Below the pieces are notes generated by a model, which ran no database searches, had not been told where the DNA came from, and saw only the letters and a program-made list of their open reading frames with translations. A DNA stretch of 64,000 nucleotides from Erysipelothrix tonsillarum DSM 14972 (GTDB taxonomy: Bacteria > Bacillota_I > Bacilli_A > Erysipelotrichales > Erysipelotrichaceae): the NCBI RefSeq assembly GCF_000373785.1, contig NZ_KB892378.1:186001-250000 (forward strand), given 5' to 3'. The position numbers and the translations under genes are program-made. Shown piece by piece: positions 15,527 to 23,770 of this stretch (the first letter of the stretch is position 1; each line of letters opens with the position of its first letter).

Positions 15527-17314
15527 CTACAATCTTGTTATTATAGACTCCTTACCTAGCCTTGCCTTACCCTGCCTTTTCATATATTCTTCAACATCAA
15601 AAAAGTTCCTATCATCATAATCTTCTAGGAATTTATAATTCTTATGTTTTGTAATATCAAACTTCTCTGATAGAAATGGTCTCACACCTCTAAGTTGCAT
15701 AATACACTTGCTTCCATCCATTACAAAAAGCTCATCCTTGGTCATAAGCTCCTTACCAGTCTTTTGATAATTAAGACCAAAGGACTTTTGATTACTCCTT
15801 GTTTCCGATGTATTAAATAGGTCAATAGTTTCCTTACCTAATGTTTCTGAAATCTCTTTTAAAGTTCCATTCTCCTTGCCTCCTAAGAATAGGGTTGTAT
15901 CACAGTTTCCTATTATGGTATCTGCATTATCCTTGTATATTGCCTTTAGTTGGGATTGAGCCTGCAATACGATACAGGCACTTATCTCCCTTGATCTTAT
16001 TGTAGCTATTAGTTTTTCAAATTTTGGAATCAAGCCTATATTTGCAAACTCATCTAGAAGACACCTAACATGGATGGGTAGCCTTCCACCATATACATCA
16101 TCAGCCTTATCACAGAGTAGGTTAAACATCTGAGAATACATGAGTGATACAACAAAGTTAAATGTATCATCTGTATCTGAAATAATTACAAAAAGAGCAG
16201 TTTTTCTGTCTCCTAGAATATCTAGTTCCATCTCATCCTCACTCATTAAATCCCTAAGTTCCTTAATATCAAAGGGAGCTAGCCTTGCACCACAGGATAT
16301 TAAAATGGATTTTGCTGTCTTTCCAGCTGCTAACTTATATTTACGATATTGCTTAACTGCAAAATGATCTGGATTCTTTTCTTCTAAGGCTTCAAACATA
16401 TAATCTACCGCATTTTTAAAATTCTCATCCTCCTCCCTAACCTCACTAGCATCTATCATGGCTAGTAGGGTTGTAAAATTTTGTTCTTCTTTTGGTGTTT
16501 CATAAAAGATATAGCCAATTAAGGCTGTATAGTAAAGCCTTTCAGCTTTCACCCAAAAATCCTCTCCTGACTTTTCTCCTTCTCCTTTGGTATTGGCTAT
16601 GATAGTCTGGACCAGTTTCAAAATATCTTTTTCACTTCTAAGATAGGCAAAGGGATTATATTTCATACTCTTTTTAAAGTTAATGGTATTTAGAGTTTTT
16701 ATCTCGTAACCATTCATTTCTAACATCTTGCCACACTCATGAAGTAGACTTCCTTTAGGATCAGTTACTACATAGCTAGAATGGAGTTGCATAAGATTAG
16801 GCTTTACAAAGAATCTTGTCTTCCCTGAACCAGAACCACCAATTACAAGAACATTTTTATTCCTTGCATACTTGGGATTTTTAGGTCTACTATTCATAGT
16901 AATTCTTTCTGTTTCTGTAAGAAGGAGATTATTTCTATAATCTTCATCCATATAAGGAGCAATATCCTTTGAATTTCCCCATCTTGCTGAACCATATTCC
17001 TCACCTTTTCTAAATTTTTTAGCATTTTTACCCTTGTTATAGATAATAAACTTAATCAATATAGCTAGGATAAATCCTGCAAGTAAGTCCTTGGGGTCTA
17101 GGCTAGGATATAGTCTAATTGTTTCTATTTCCAAGACCGCTTGGAATAAACGGTCTATTAAATCACCTCCTACATATGAATTTATATGGTGAGAAAAAAT
17201 ATCCCCTAAATAGAAAAATGCAAGATAAGGTATGTTCTTCTTAAGAAAAGCCTTCTTATCTTGCACATGAAATAATTCTTTTATATCCTTTTTTATTCCT
17301 TCTATTACACTCAA
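15527..17314 (-). CDS. VirD4/TraG-type coupling protein
   Basis: A 595-residue type IV coupling ATPase that brings the relaxase-DNA complex to the channel. Two N-terminal membrane segments (about residues 27-37 and 77-92) precede GSARWG, Walker A GGSGSGKT (159-166) and Walker B CLLDEFANIG. The start is TTG at 17314, with GGAGGTGG directly upstream. The gap between it and ssb holds the HTH module, an insertion relative to the usual VirD4-Maff2-VirB6 order. Confidence 0.95.
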   Translation of the reverse strand: MSVIEGIKKDIKELFHVQDKKAFLKKNIPYLAFFYLGDIFSHHINSYVGGDLIDRLFQAVLEIETIRLYPSLDPKDLLAGFILAILIKFIIYNKGKNAKKFRKGEEYGSARWGNSKDIAPYMDEDYRNNLLLTETERITMNSRPKNPKYARNKNVLVIGGSGSGKTRFFVKPNLMQLHSSYVVTDPKGSLLHECGKMLEMNGYEIKTLNTINFKKSMKYNPFAYLRSEKDILKLVQTIIANTKGEGEKSGEDFWVKAERLYYTALIGYIFYETPKEEQNFTTLLAMIDASEVREEDENFKNAVDYMFEALEEKNPDHFAVKQYRKYKLAAGKTAKSILISCGARLAPFDIKELRDLMSEDEMELDILGDRKTALFVIISDTDDTFNFVVSLMYSQMFNLLCDKADDVYGGRLPIHVRCLLDEFANIGLIPKFEKLIATIRSREISACIVLQAQSQLKAIYKDNADTIIGNCDTTLFLGGKENGTLKEISETLGKETIDLFNTSETRSNQKSFGLNYQKTGKELMTKDELFVMDGSKCIMQLRGVRPFLSEKFDITKHKNYKFLEDYDDRNFFDVEEYMKRQGKARLGKESIITRL

Positions 17315-17341
17315 TCTACCACCTCCTTAGCTGGGAGTTTC

Positions 17342-17887
17342 TTATCTTTCCTCACCCATATCTCTTTTCTTTTTTTCCTTATTTATAGGATTAATTTTAT
17401 CTACCTTTCCTTTATATTCATTTAGGAGTTCAATTGTTGATTTCTTTTTTCTACCTAATTGAGTTTCTGAAAGTTTTACTTCTTTTCCCTCCAGTAAAAA
17501 ACCAGATATATCAAGAAAGTTCCAGTCTTTATCTCTTGGGATAATCTTAAAAATAGAATTGATAAAATAATCATTTCCATCCATTTTGTAGGTCTGGCCA
17601 TAAACTGATAGGTTTAAAAATCTTTCATCATCAATAAGAATATCCACACCATTTTTAAAATCTGCATATTCGACCAACTCATATATGTCCCATAAGTTTG
17701 AATCTATAACCTTCATTTCTTTGTCCTTATGGCCCAAATCTATATACTTATGAAGGACTACACAATCATAATCTTCTAGCTTTATTAGCTTTTCCATTAG
17801 TTCTTCTATCTCTTCACTATGTTTCTCAAATTCAAACTCATCACAATCAATACAGCTTTTTTCATTTAACATTAACATCAAAATCAC
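17342..17887 (-). CDS. ICE protein of unknown function
   Basis: A 181-residue, largely soluble acidic protein not recognised as any family. It contains a Cys pair (SCIDCDEF), a segment rich in Asp/Ile/Phe around NGVDILIDDERFLNLSVYGQ, and a basic tail (KEKKKRDMGEER). It is read in the same direction as its neighbours, between an antirepressor-like gene and virD4. GTG at 17887 has AAGGA close by; an ATG three codons later is an alternative start. Confidence 0.6.
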   Translation of the reverse strand: MILMLMLNEKSCIDCDEFEFEKHSEEIEELMEKLIKLEDYDCVVLHKYIDLGHKDKEMKVIDSNLWDIYELVEYADFKNGVDILIDDERFLNLSVYGQTYKMDGNDYFINSIFKIIPRDKDWNFLDISGFLLEGKEVKLSETQLGRKKKSTIELLNEYKGKVDKINPINKEKKKRDMGEER

Positions 17888-17895
17888 CCACTTCC

Positions 17896-18618
17896 TTAAA
17901 TTTCTCCCATCTCCTTAAGTAAGGAGAAAAAATATGCTCTTCCCTCAGGTCTTACTACTGTATAAACTCCAGGTTCCCCATTATATTTATTGATATAATC
18001 TTTTAATTTAAAGTAATCAGCTGCAGTTGAATAAAATCTTAGTTTCCCTTTTTGGTTTCTATAAAGGTATCCCCTGTCTATTAATATATTTATAAATCTA
18101 TTTTGAGAAACTCCTAATTCCTTTGCAGTATCTCTTAGGCAGATACAGTCACCTAGATCTATAAACTTATCAAAGAATTCTCCCTTAGGAATAAGATCTT
18201 CTAATTCTTCTGTCCTTGCTTCTATTTGCTTTAAAGCTACTAGATACCCTTTTGCCAGAAGTTCTTGGTCATTCATTTTTTCTTGGCCAGTAAAATAGCC
18301 TCCATATTTCCTAATTGAAGGTAAAACCTCACTTGTTACCCAGTTCTTAAATCTTATGGCACTGTCTAGCTTACTTCCAAATATAAGAGCATACATACCA
18401 GACTCATTTATAACTACCATATTTCTTCCCTGACCTGATACTGTAAAACACCGTTTCAGCTTATCTCCTTCATAAACATGGCTTGCTATGGCATCACTTG
18501 GTCTTTTATATCCTAGAGCTTCTGCTATATCTTTTCCAACAAACCAAGGCTCATCATCTATTACCATTGTCCTTATCTGTCCAAACTCTCTATTTTCAAA
18601 CACCTTTATTTTATACAT
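17896..18618 (-). CDS. BRO/KilA-type antirepressor
   Basis: A 240-residue protein with an N-terminal Bro-N domain (KVFENREFGQIR..., WFVGKDIAEALGY, IRFKNWVTSEVLPSIRKYGGY) and a C-terminal KilAC-like DNA-binding domain (CLRDTAKELGVSQNRFINIL, DRGYLYRNQKGKLRFY). This arrangement is that of phage antirepressors; here it probably regulates element genes. The start at 18618 is chosen over a GTG three codons upstream because AGGTG sits six bases before it. Confidence 0.9.
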   Translation of the reverse strand: MYKIKVFENREFGQIRTMVIDDEPWFVGKDIAEALGYKRPSDAIASHVYEGDKLKRCFTVSGQGRNMVVINESGMYALIFGSKLDSAIRFKNWVTSEVLPSIRKYGGYFTGQEKMNDQELLAKGYLVALKQIEARTEELEDLIPKGEFFDKFIDLGDCICLRDTAKELGVSQNRFINILIDRGYLYRNQKGKLRFYSTAADYFKLKDYINKYNGEPGVYTVVRPEGRAYFFSLLKEMGEI

Positions 18619-18628
18619 ATATTTCACC

Positions 18629-19477
18629 TCATCTATCTCCTAAAAGTAGGTCTCTAGTTTCTCTTAATTTTTTTCTTCCTAGTTCTGTTCTAATGTCTTT
18701 TCCTGCAATCTTAACTGGAATACACATCTCCCTAAGCCTTGAATATATCCTTTCCTTGTCAATATCATTACTTCCATTCATAATCACACCAAGGGGAATA
18801 TTAGTTGAGATAATAGTTGGTTTCTTTGATTCATATCTGGTATTTATTATCTGGTAGACCATTTCATTCACATATTCTGTATTCCTTTCAATTCCAAAAT
18901 CATCAAGAATAAGAAGGGATACACTGGATAATTTTCTGTAATAATCATTTTTATCAATATCAAAGCCACCCTTTTCAATATCATTTATTATCTGTGGAAT
19001 ATTTCTCATCTTAACTCTTATCTGATAATCCTCTATAATTTTGTTTGCTATACAAGCTGCTAGGTAGGTCTTTCCTGTTCCAACATTTCCATGAAATATA
19101 AGACCATTATTGTCCTTTGATAGTTCTTTAAAATTTTTAACAAAATTCTTGGCTATAATAACTTCCTGTCTATCAGGGGCTATGACCTTGTCAAAAGTGC
19201 AACTAATAAGATTTTTACTTGTTATAAAGCACTCTTCCCTAAGTCTTCTAATATGGTCTGCTTCTTCCTTTGCCTTTCTTAGGCTTTCTTCTTCCCTATC
19301 ACATTTACATTTCCTACGAAATAATATTTTTTTATTCCCCAAGCAATTAAGTGGATCTGAATCTATCTTTTCTTTGCATCTCCTACAATAAACATGGCCA
19401 TCTTTTTCATATGCCATTTCTAGATTAAAAGAAAAATCTACTCCATCAATTACAATAGTTTTTATTTTATCTTCCAT
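18629..19477 (-). CDS. DnaC/IstB-like AAA+ ATPase (helicase loader)
   Basis: A 282-residue protein with an N-terminal Cys cluster (YCRRCKEK, KCKCDR) that may bind zinc, Walker A GNVGTGKTYLAA and Walker B SLLILDDFGIE followed by sensor-type motifs. It resembles DnaC/DnaI loaders found beside RepA-type initiators in ICEs, where they support autonomous replication of the excised circle. It is followed within 15 bases by the antirepressor and preceded by repA. Confidence 0.9.
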   Translation of the reverse strand: MEDKIKTIVIDGVDFSFNLEMAYEKDGHVYCRRCKEKIDSDPLNCLGNKKILFRRKCKCDREEESLRKAKEEADHIRRLREECFITSKNLISCTFDKVIAPDRQEVIIAKNFVKNFKELSKDNNGLIFHGNVGTGKTYLAACIANKIIEDYQIRVKMRNIPQIINDIEKGGFDIDKNDYYRKLSSVSLLILDDFGIERNTEYVNEMVYQIINTRYESKKPTIISTNIPLGVIMNGSNDIDKERIYSRLREMCIPVKIAGKDIRTELGRKKLRETRDLLLGDR

Positions 19478-19491
19478 TTTCTCTACCTCTC

Positions 19492-20283
19492 TTAATTATT
19501 TAAGTTCCACTCACTTTCATAATCTGAAGGATCTCCTGTATAGGCTTTTTCACTCCTAAGCTTTCCTTCTCTTTTATCCTTTAAGTACCAGCTCATAATA
19601 GTTGAGGCATGGTCTTTATACTCCTTGCCTGTACTTTGCATATAGGCTGATAATCTTTCTATATAATCATTTAAGTTAGGTATCTTTTCTTCTAAAATAC
19701 TTTCTTCCTCATCTGATAAAATTACATTTTGGAAGATTCCTTTTTTGTCTTCTAGATTAAAATCAATATAGCTTTTATCAATCTTATTATTCTCTATATA
19801 GTTAGGTTGTCTTTTTGATAAGTCTAGACTTTCCTTTTTAGCCATTCTTGAATTATCAAAATCGCCATTCTTGACTTGTCCTTTTGACAAGTCTTGATTT
19901 TCTCTTTTGACAGGTCTAAAGTTTTCATTTCTAAAAATACTCATAAAATCTTTAACATAAATTTTAGTAGGATTTCCCTGTCCTGTTCTTTTCTTTTTAA
20001 TAAGACCTATTACTTCAAGATCCTTTATAAGTTTAACTGCCTTCTTAATACCACAACCTAGTTGTTGGGCAGTTTCTTCAACAGTAAAATAGATATAAAC
20101 TCTTCCATTTTCATCTATCCAATTGTTTTTATAGGACAAAGTGCTTCTTGATAAATACATGGAATAAAGCACCTTTGCGTCTATTGATAATCCCTTAAAT
20201 TTCTCATCTTCTATAAGAACTATAGGTAAACGGATAAATCTAAAACTTTCAGAATCTCTTCCGTAAAAGTAATCAAAATCCAT
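19492..20283 (-). CDS. RepA-like replication initiator
   Basis: A 263-residue protein with the RepA N-terminal winged-helix signature: FIRLPIVLIEDEKFKGLS, AKVLYSMYLSR, YFTVEETAQQLGCGIKKAVK, then LEVIGLIKKKRTGQGNPTKIYV. A C-terminal DnaD-like part (DYIERLSAYMQSTG, ASTIMSWYLKD) is visible. It probably starts replication of the excised element. GAGGTGATGTGA precedes the ATG. A terminator-like hairpin ends just upstream. Confidence 0.9.
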   Translation of the reverse strand: MDFDYFYGRDSESFRFIRLPIVLIEDEKFKGLSIDAKVLYSMYLSRSTLSYKNNWIDENGRVYIYFTVEETAQQLGCGIKKAVKLIKDLEVIGLIKKKRTGQGNPTKIYVKDFMSIFRNENFRPVKRENQDLSKGQVKNGDFDNSRMAKKESLDLSKRQPNYIENNKIDKSYIDFNLEDKKGIFQNVILSDEEESILEEKIPNLNDYIERLSAYMQSTGKEYKDHASTIMSWYLKDKREGKLRSEKAYTGDPSDYESEWNLNN

Positions 20284-20303
20284 TCACATCACCTCATCTC
20301 AAT

Positions 20304-20335
20304 AAAAAAGACACCTAAGATTTCTCTTAAATGCC
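20304..20335 (-). terminator. Hairpin plus T-run between pcfB and repA
   Basis: Arms 20310-20320 and 20325-20335 form an 11-base stem with three G-T pairs and a four-base loop; on the minus strand six T follow. It ends about 20 bases before the repA start, leaving no space for a separate promoter. Confidence 0.65.
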
Positions 20336-20343
20336 TGGTCCAT

Positions 20344-20838
20344 CTATCTCTCATGTTCATGATGTTTTTCCTTAACTTTGTCTTTAACTGCCACATTTTT
20401 CACCCTTTCCTTAAATTTATTCAGGATTTCTTTTGTAGAATCCCTTTTATTTTCTTTCCTTTCTGACCTCTCTATAGCTTTTTTAAAAGCTAAGTCCATG
20501 ACCTTAGTATCCTTGGCTTGAAAGAATACAGAGTATAGTCCTGATTCCTTGTTCTTCATAACGGAAAAATTGACACCATACCTATTAAGCTGCTTCTTTA
20601 GTTCTTTGATCTCCCCTTTCTGTAAATTAATATTTTCTAGTTGACCCTTCTTTACCATATCCTTAAGCTTTCTTGAATTAGTTTTTCTTTTTTCATTAAG
20701 ATAGTCTGCAAGTGGCTGGCTTTTTTCAGCAGCATCTTCCATAATTTTTTTCATTGCTTTTAAGATAGCTTTTGCGGAATACTGTGCAACCTTAATTTCA
20801 ATATTTATTGCCTTATTATTAACTTCATCATTTACCAT
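20344..20838 (-). CDS. PcfB-family protein (DUF3801)
   Basis: A 164-residue basic protein resembling PcfB of pCF10-like systems, an accessory relaxosome/coupling factor: VNDEVNNKAINIEIKVAQYS at the start, LKDMVKKGQLENINLQKGEI, then LNRYGVNFSVMKNKESGLY and VFFQAKDTKVMDLAFKKAIE. It usually accompanies VirD4 in these ICEs. AAAGGAGG lies upstream. A hairpin/T-run separates it from the ABC-F gene. Confidence 0.85.
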   Translation of the reverse strand: MVNDEVNNKAINIEIKVAQYSAKAILKAMKKIMEDAAEKSQPLADYLNEKRKTNSRKLKDMVKKGQLENINLQKGEIKELKKQLNRYGVNFSVMKNKESGLYSVFFQAKDTKVMDLAFKKAIERSERKENKRDSTKEILNKFKERVKNVAVKDKVKEKHHEHER

Positions 20839-20866
20839 TTAGGCAACCTCCTTTCTGAGGGGAAAT

Positions 20867-20902
20867 AAAAAAAGCGGCCCAGATTTTTAGGTCTGAACCG
20901 CT
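20867..20902 (-). terminator. Hairpin plus T-run between the ABC-F gene and pcfB
   Basis: Arms 20873-20883 and 20892-20902 form an 11-base stem (two G-T pairs), followed on the minus strand by seven T. It terminates the ABC-F transcript but also lies about 29 bases before the pcfB start. Confidence 0.75.
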
Positions 20903-20942
20903 AAGATTTGTTAAGTTATGCTTTTACTCTTTAATATTGTAT

Positions 20943-22592
20943 TTATCTCTTATATAATTTTTCTAACTCCTTCAACTTTAAAGTATACTCCTTATCATAT
21001 TCTGCTTTTTTATCTTCGTTCTGTTCAATAGAAATCTTACCTAATAAAGAAGATATTTGGTTTTCTAGTATCATTATTTCTCCCTTAATGTTTTTTTCTT
21101 TTGTATTAATTTCTTTTTTGCTTTTGTTCTTCATATATTCTTTGTAATTACCACTAAAAGATTCTATTTTTTTGCCTTCAATTATTAATAATTCATCACA
21201 TATATTTTCAATAAATCTTATATCATGAGATACTAATAAAATTGAACCATCATAATTCTTTAGAAGTTCCTCTATTACCCCTAAACTATTTATGTCTAGA
21301 TAGTTAGTTGGCTCATCTAAGATCAAAAAATTAATATCCTCTAAAATTATTTTAGCAAAGGAAACTTTTACTCTCTCTCCTCCACTCAGAACTTTTAATT
21401 TTTCAAAAACCTTATCACCTTTTATTAATAATCTTGCTAAAATTAATCTTGCCATTCTTTCATCATGTATGCTTTTGTCTATAACATTTTCTAATATAGT
21501 TTTTTCTTCATCTAAAATATTCAAAGATTGGCTAAAATAACCTACCCTGACATTTTTACTTATATTAATTTTTTCTTTATCTAATATCATGTTAATTAAA
21601 GTAGTCTTCCCACTACCATTAGGTCCTAAAAGAGCGGTTTTTTTGCCATTATTAATATTGAAGTCTGCATTATGAAATATTATATTTTCTCCATAACTCT
21701 TATTTAGATTCTTTCCAGATATCAATATTTTGCTATAAGGTTTACTTGATTCCAATATCTTAATTTTAATTATGTCTTGTTCTACAGGCTTTTCTTTATT
21801 TTCTAGGTGTTCTATTCTTTTTTCTACAGATTTTGCAAACCTATCTAAGTTCGCTTTATTTGCTTGCCCCCCCATTTTATGAAGTCGTGCTTCTGAATTT
21901 CCCATTCTTTTAGGTGTGGTTTTTACCTTAGCAGATTTATTTTCTACATCTCTTTTAAGATTAGTAAGTCTATTTTTCTCCTTAATGAATTCCTTGTATT
22001 CAAAATCCTTCCTCGTATCTTCCATTTCTTTTAATTCAAGATATTTACTATAATTACCATTATAAATTTTACATCTAGCATTATCTATTTCCAATATTTT
22101 ATTGCATACTGAATCCAAGAAATTCCTATCATGGGATACTACTAAAAAAGGACCTTTGTATGCTTTAAAATTTTTTATAACTAACCCTATTCCATCAATA
22201 TCTAAATTATTTGTTGGTTCATCTACTAATAGTAGACTATTACTATTCTCAAACCCTTCTGCCAATTTAAACCTGGTTTTCTCTCCTCCACTCATATTAT
22301 TATTCCAGTTATTTTCAACTTGAAATATAGATGCATATTTCCCACTTATTGTTTTTCTTCTTGGTTCGCCTAATTGTGGAATATATTTAATAACGGTATT
22401 TTTATCATAAAACAACTCACCACTATCATAATCAATATTTTTATTAATAATCTCTAATAAAGTTGTTTTACCTACACCATTTACACCCACAATTCCAATT
22501 TTATCATTTTCATATACTTTTAAGTCCTCAATATCTAATAGTAATCTAGTTCCGTAATATTTTTTTATCTTTTTCATACTAATTTTTAACAT
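20943..22592 (-). CDS. ABC-F ATPase, Vga-like antibiotic resistance type
   Basis: A 549-residue protein with two ABC domains and no membrane segments. The first has Walker A GVNGVGKTT, signature MSGGEKTRF and LLLVDEPTNNLD; the second has GPNGSGKTT, LSGGERVKV and FLILDEPTNYLD. A charged linker separates them and a coiled-coil tail follows, as in Vga(A)-type ribosome-protection proteins. Those confer resistance to lincosamides, streptogramin A and pleuromutilins; the precise spectrum here is not predictable. It lies at the element's right end as cargo. The start at 22592 has AAAGGAGG seven bases upstream. The leader holds hairpins that can hide this site. Confidence 0.85.
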   Translation of the reverse strand: MLKISMKKIKKYYGTRLLLDIEDLKVYENDKIGIVGVNGVGKTTLLEIINKNIDYDSGELFYDKNTVIKYIPQLGEPRRKTISGKYASIFQVENNWNNNMSGGEKTRFKLAEGFENSNSLLLVDEPTNNLDIDGIGLVIKNFKAYKGPFLVVSHDRNFLDSVCNKILEIDNARCKIYNGNYSKYLELKEMEDTRKDFEYKEFIKEKNRLTNLKRDVENKSAKVKTTPKRMGNSEARLHKMGGQANKANLDRFAKSVEKRIEHLENKEKPVEQDIIKIKILESSKPYSKILISGKNLNKSYGENIIFHNADFNINNGKKTALLGPNGSGKTTLINMILDKEKINISKNVRVGYFSQSLNILDEEKTILENVIDKSIHDERMARLILARLLIKGDKVFEKLKVLSGGERVKVSFAKIILEDINFLILDEPTNYLDINSLGVIEELLKNYDGSILLVSHDIRFIENICDELLIIEGKKIESFSGNYKEYMKNKSKKEINTKEKNIKGEIMILENQISSLLGKISIEQNEDKKAEYDKEYTLKLKELEKLYKR

Positions 22593-22598
22593 AAAAAA

Positions 22599-22838
22599 AT
22601 CCTCCTTTGAAAATAGAGAGGATAGCATGACAATAGATACATAGATAAACTATAAAAATTTATAATAAAGCATTATCTAAACAAACTATCCACTCAGAAT
22701 AAAAATAGACATAAATATATTAGGTACAGTCTAACAACTTCTAATATATTTCGTTTTCTTTATTTGCTAATGGATTATTTGTTCATTATTTCTATAATTT
22801 CTCCTTCCATATATAATACTTTAATGACTTCTTATTAA
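22599..22838 (-). promoter_or_regulatory. Structured leader (attenuator) of the ABC-F gene
   Basis: Three hairpins can form in the leader: 22741-22751 with 22713-22723 (perfect 11-base stem), 22673-22679 with 22642-22648, and 22618-22623 with 22599-22604, the last pairing with the ribosome binding site. A short frame, MEGEIIEIMNK, ending near 22,773 could be a leader peptide. The layout suggests drug-inducible attenuation, as known for other ABC-F genes. Confidence 0.5.
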
Positions 22839-22842
22839 TGCA

Positions 22843-22871
22843 AGTATAGCATTTTATTTTTAATATTGCAA
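22843..22871 (-). promoter_or_regulatory. Promoter of the ABC-F gene
   Basis: TTGCAA (22866-22871), a 17-base spacer and TATACT (22843-22848) read leftwards into the ABC-F leader. It overlaps the last codons of the truncated helicase frame. Confidence 0.6.
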
Positions 22872-23750
22872 CGCTAAGACATCTTTACTTCTCATGCACT
22901 GCTTACAATAATTATACTTAATTACTCTAAGCAATGCATGAATCATATTAACTAAAGTTCCTGAAACCCTTGATCTTAAAGCATTTATGCACCCTGTCAC
23001 TATTATGACACGCTCCCCCGTAGCTGAAATAAGCAATGCTTTATTTGCGCCTTCCGCTCTCAAATTTCGGATATTTTCTAGGGCTTCGGTTTGCATTTTA
23101 TTCGGCCGAATTTCGTCGTTAGTTTTATTCAATGATTCTACTTGTTCTTGAATCGCTTGTTGAATAATATATTTTTTTTCGTAGTCAATAATCCATGTTT
23201 CGGTCAAAGGCTGTGAATTTTTCCAAAGGTAATCGAATTCATCATGAGAATCTTTTAATATTTTCCCATCTTCTAAAGAGCTTAGTTTAATATTCCATTC
23301 ATTATTAGTAGTGAGTGCACCTTGCGTTAAGTTAGAGCTACCAATTATGAGATTACTATAACCTTGATGTTGAAAAATGTATCCCTTTGAATGAAGCGGT
23401 TTGTTCTCATGAATTCGAACTTCGAGATTCGGAAAAGTCAGTAATTTTCTAAATACCCGAGGATTATTAAAAAATAAATAAGATGATGTGATTATTCTTC
23501 CTCTAATATTATTTTCAATGCAATGTAATAGCTGATTTGCTAAAATACTTAATCCACCTTCGGTGACAAAAGCAACTGTCATCATAAATTCATCGCAGGT
23601 GAGCAACTCATTTTGAATTGTCGTCAGAACCTTCTCACCTCTGCGATAATCATTGATTAATAAATCAGTCAAAAGTTTTTCATTAGACAGTAGCTTATTA
23701 TCTACATAAGATGTCTCGAGGCTGCCTTTTAGTAATTCTGTAAGTTCCAT
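22860..23750 (-). pseudogene. PLD-domain DEAD/DEAH helicase, truncated by the ICE
   Basis: The 296-residue frame starts as a chromosomal helicase with an N-terminal phospholipase-D-like nuclease domain: PLHSKGYIF (HxK) and GSSNLTQGALTTNNEWN. It then enters the helicase domain at QTEALENIRNL and LLISATG, where Walker A should continue TGKT. Instead the frame runs into unrelated residues (ERVIIVTGCINAL...) and stops. Intact relatives are about 900 residues or more. The break at about 23,013-23,018 is the inferred insertion point of the conjugative element. The missing C-terminal part should lie at the element's other end. The product is presumably non-functional as a helicase. Confidence 0.8.
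22995..23018. other. Probable right attachment junction of the ICE
   Basis: Helicase homology ends at the codons for ATG (23,016-23,024). Immediately inside the element lies an inverted repeat, TGTCA-6-TGACA (22,995-23,010). The precise crossover dinucleotide cannot be set without the other end or the empty site. Confidence 0.55.
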
Positions 23751-23770
23751 ATTCGTTGTCCCCCTGTTAT

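Larger units (their letters stand above)
1..23015. mobile_element. Integrative conjugative element (Tn1549/CTn-type), right-hand part
   Basis: A contiguous leftward block carries the recognisable set of a clostridial type IV conjugation element: PcfB, RepA-like initiator, DnaC-like loader, VirD4, SSB, Maff2, VirB6/TrbL, PrgI, VirB4, NlpC/P60, DUF4315, DUF4366, topoisomerase III, C5-methyltransferase and an SNF2-type helicase. It is visibly more AT-rich and Lys/Ile/Asn-rich than the chromosome to its right. The right end is placed near 23,013-23,018, where a PLD/DEAD-helicase gene loses its homology in mid Walker A. No integrase or relaxase is seen, so the left end and those genes should lie beyond base 1. 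The exact terminal base is not determined. Confidence 0.85.

Noticed and set aside
22593-22628. In-frame upstream ATG that would add 12 residues to the ABC-F protein
   Set aside because: The Vga-like N-terminus starts at 22592 with AAAGGAGG; the upstream codons coincide with the stem that can mask this site. A short translated extension is not excluded.
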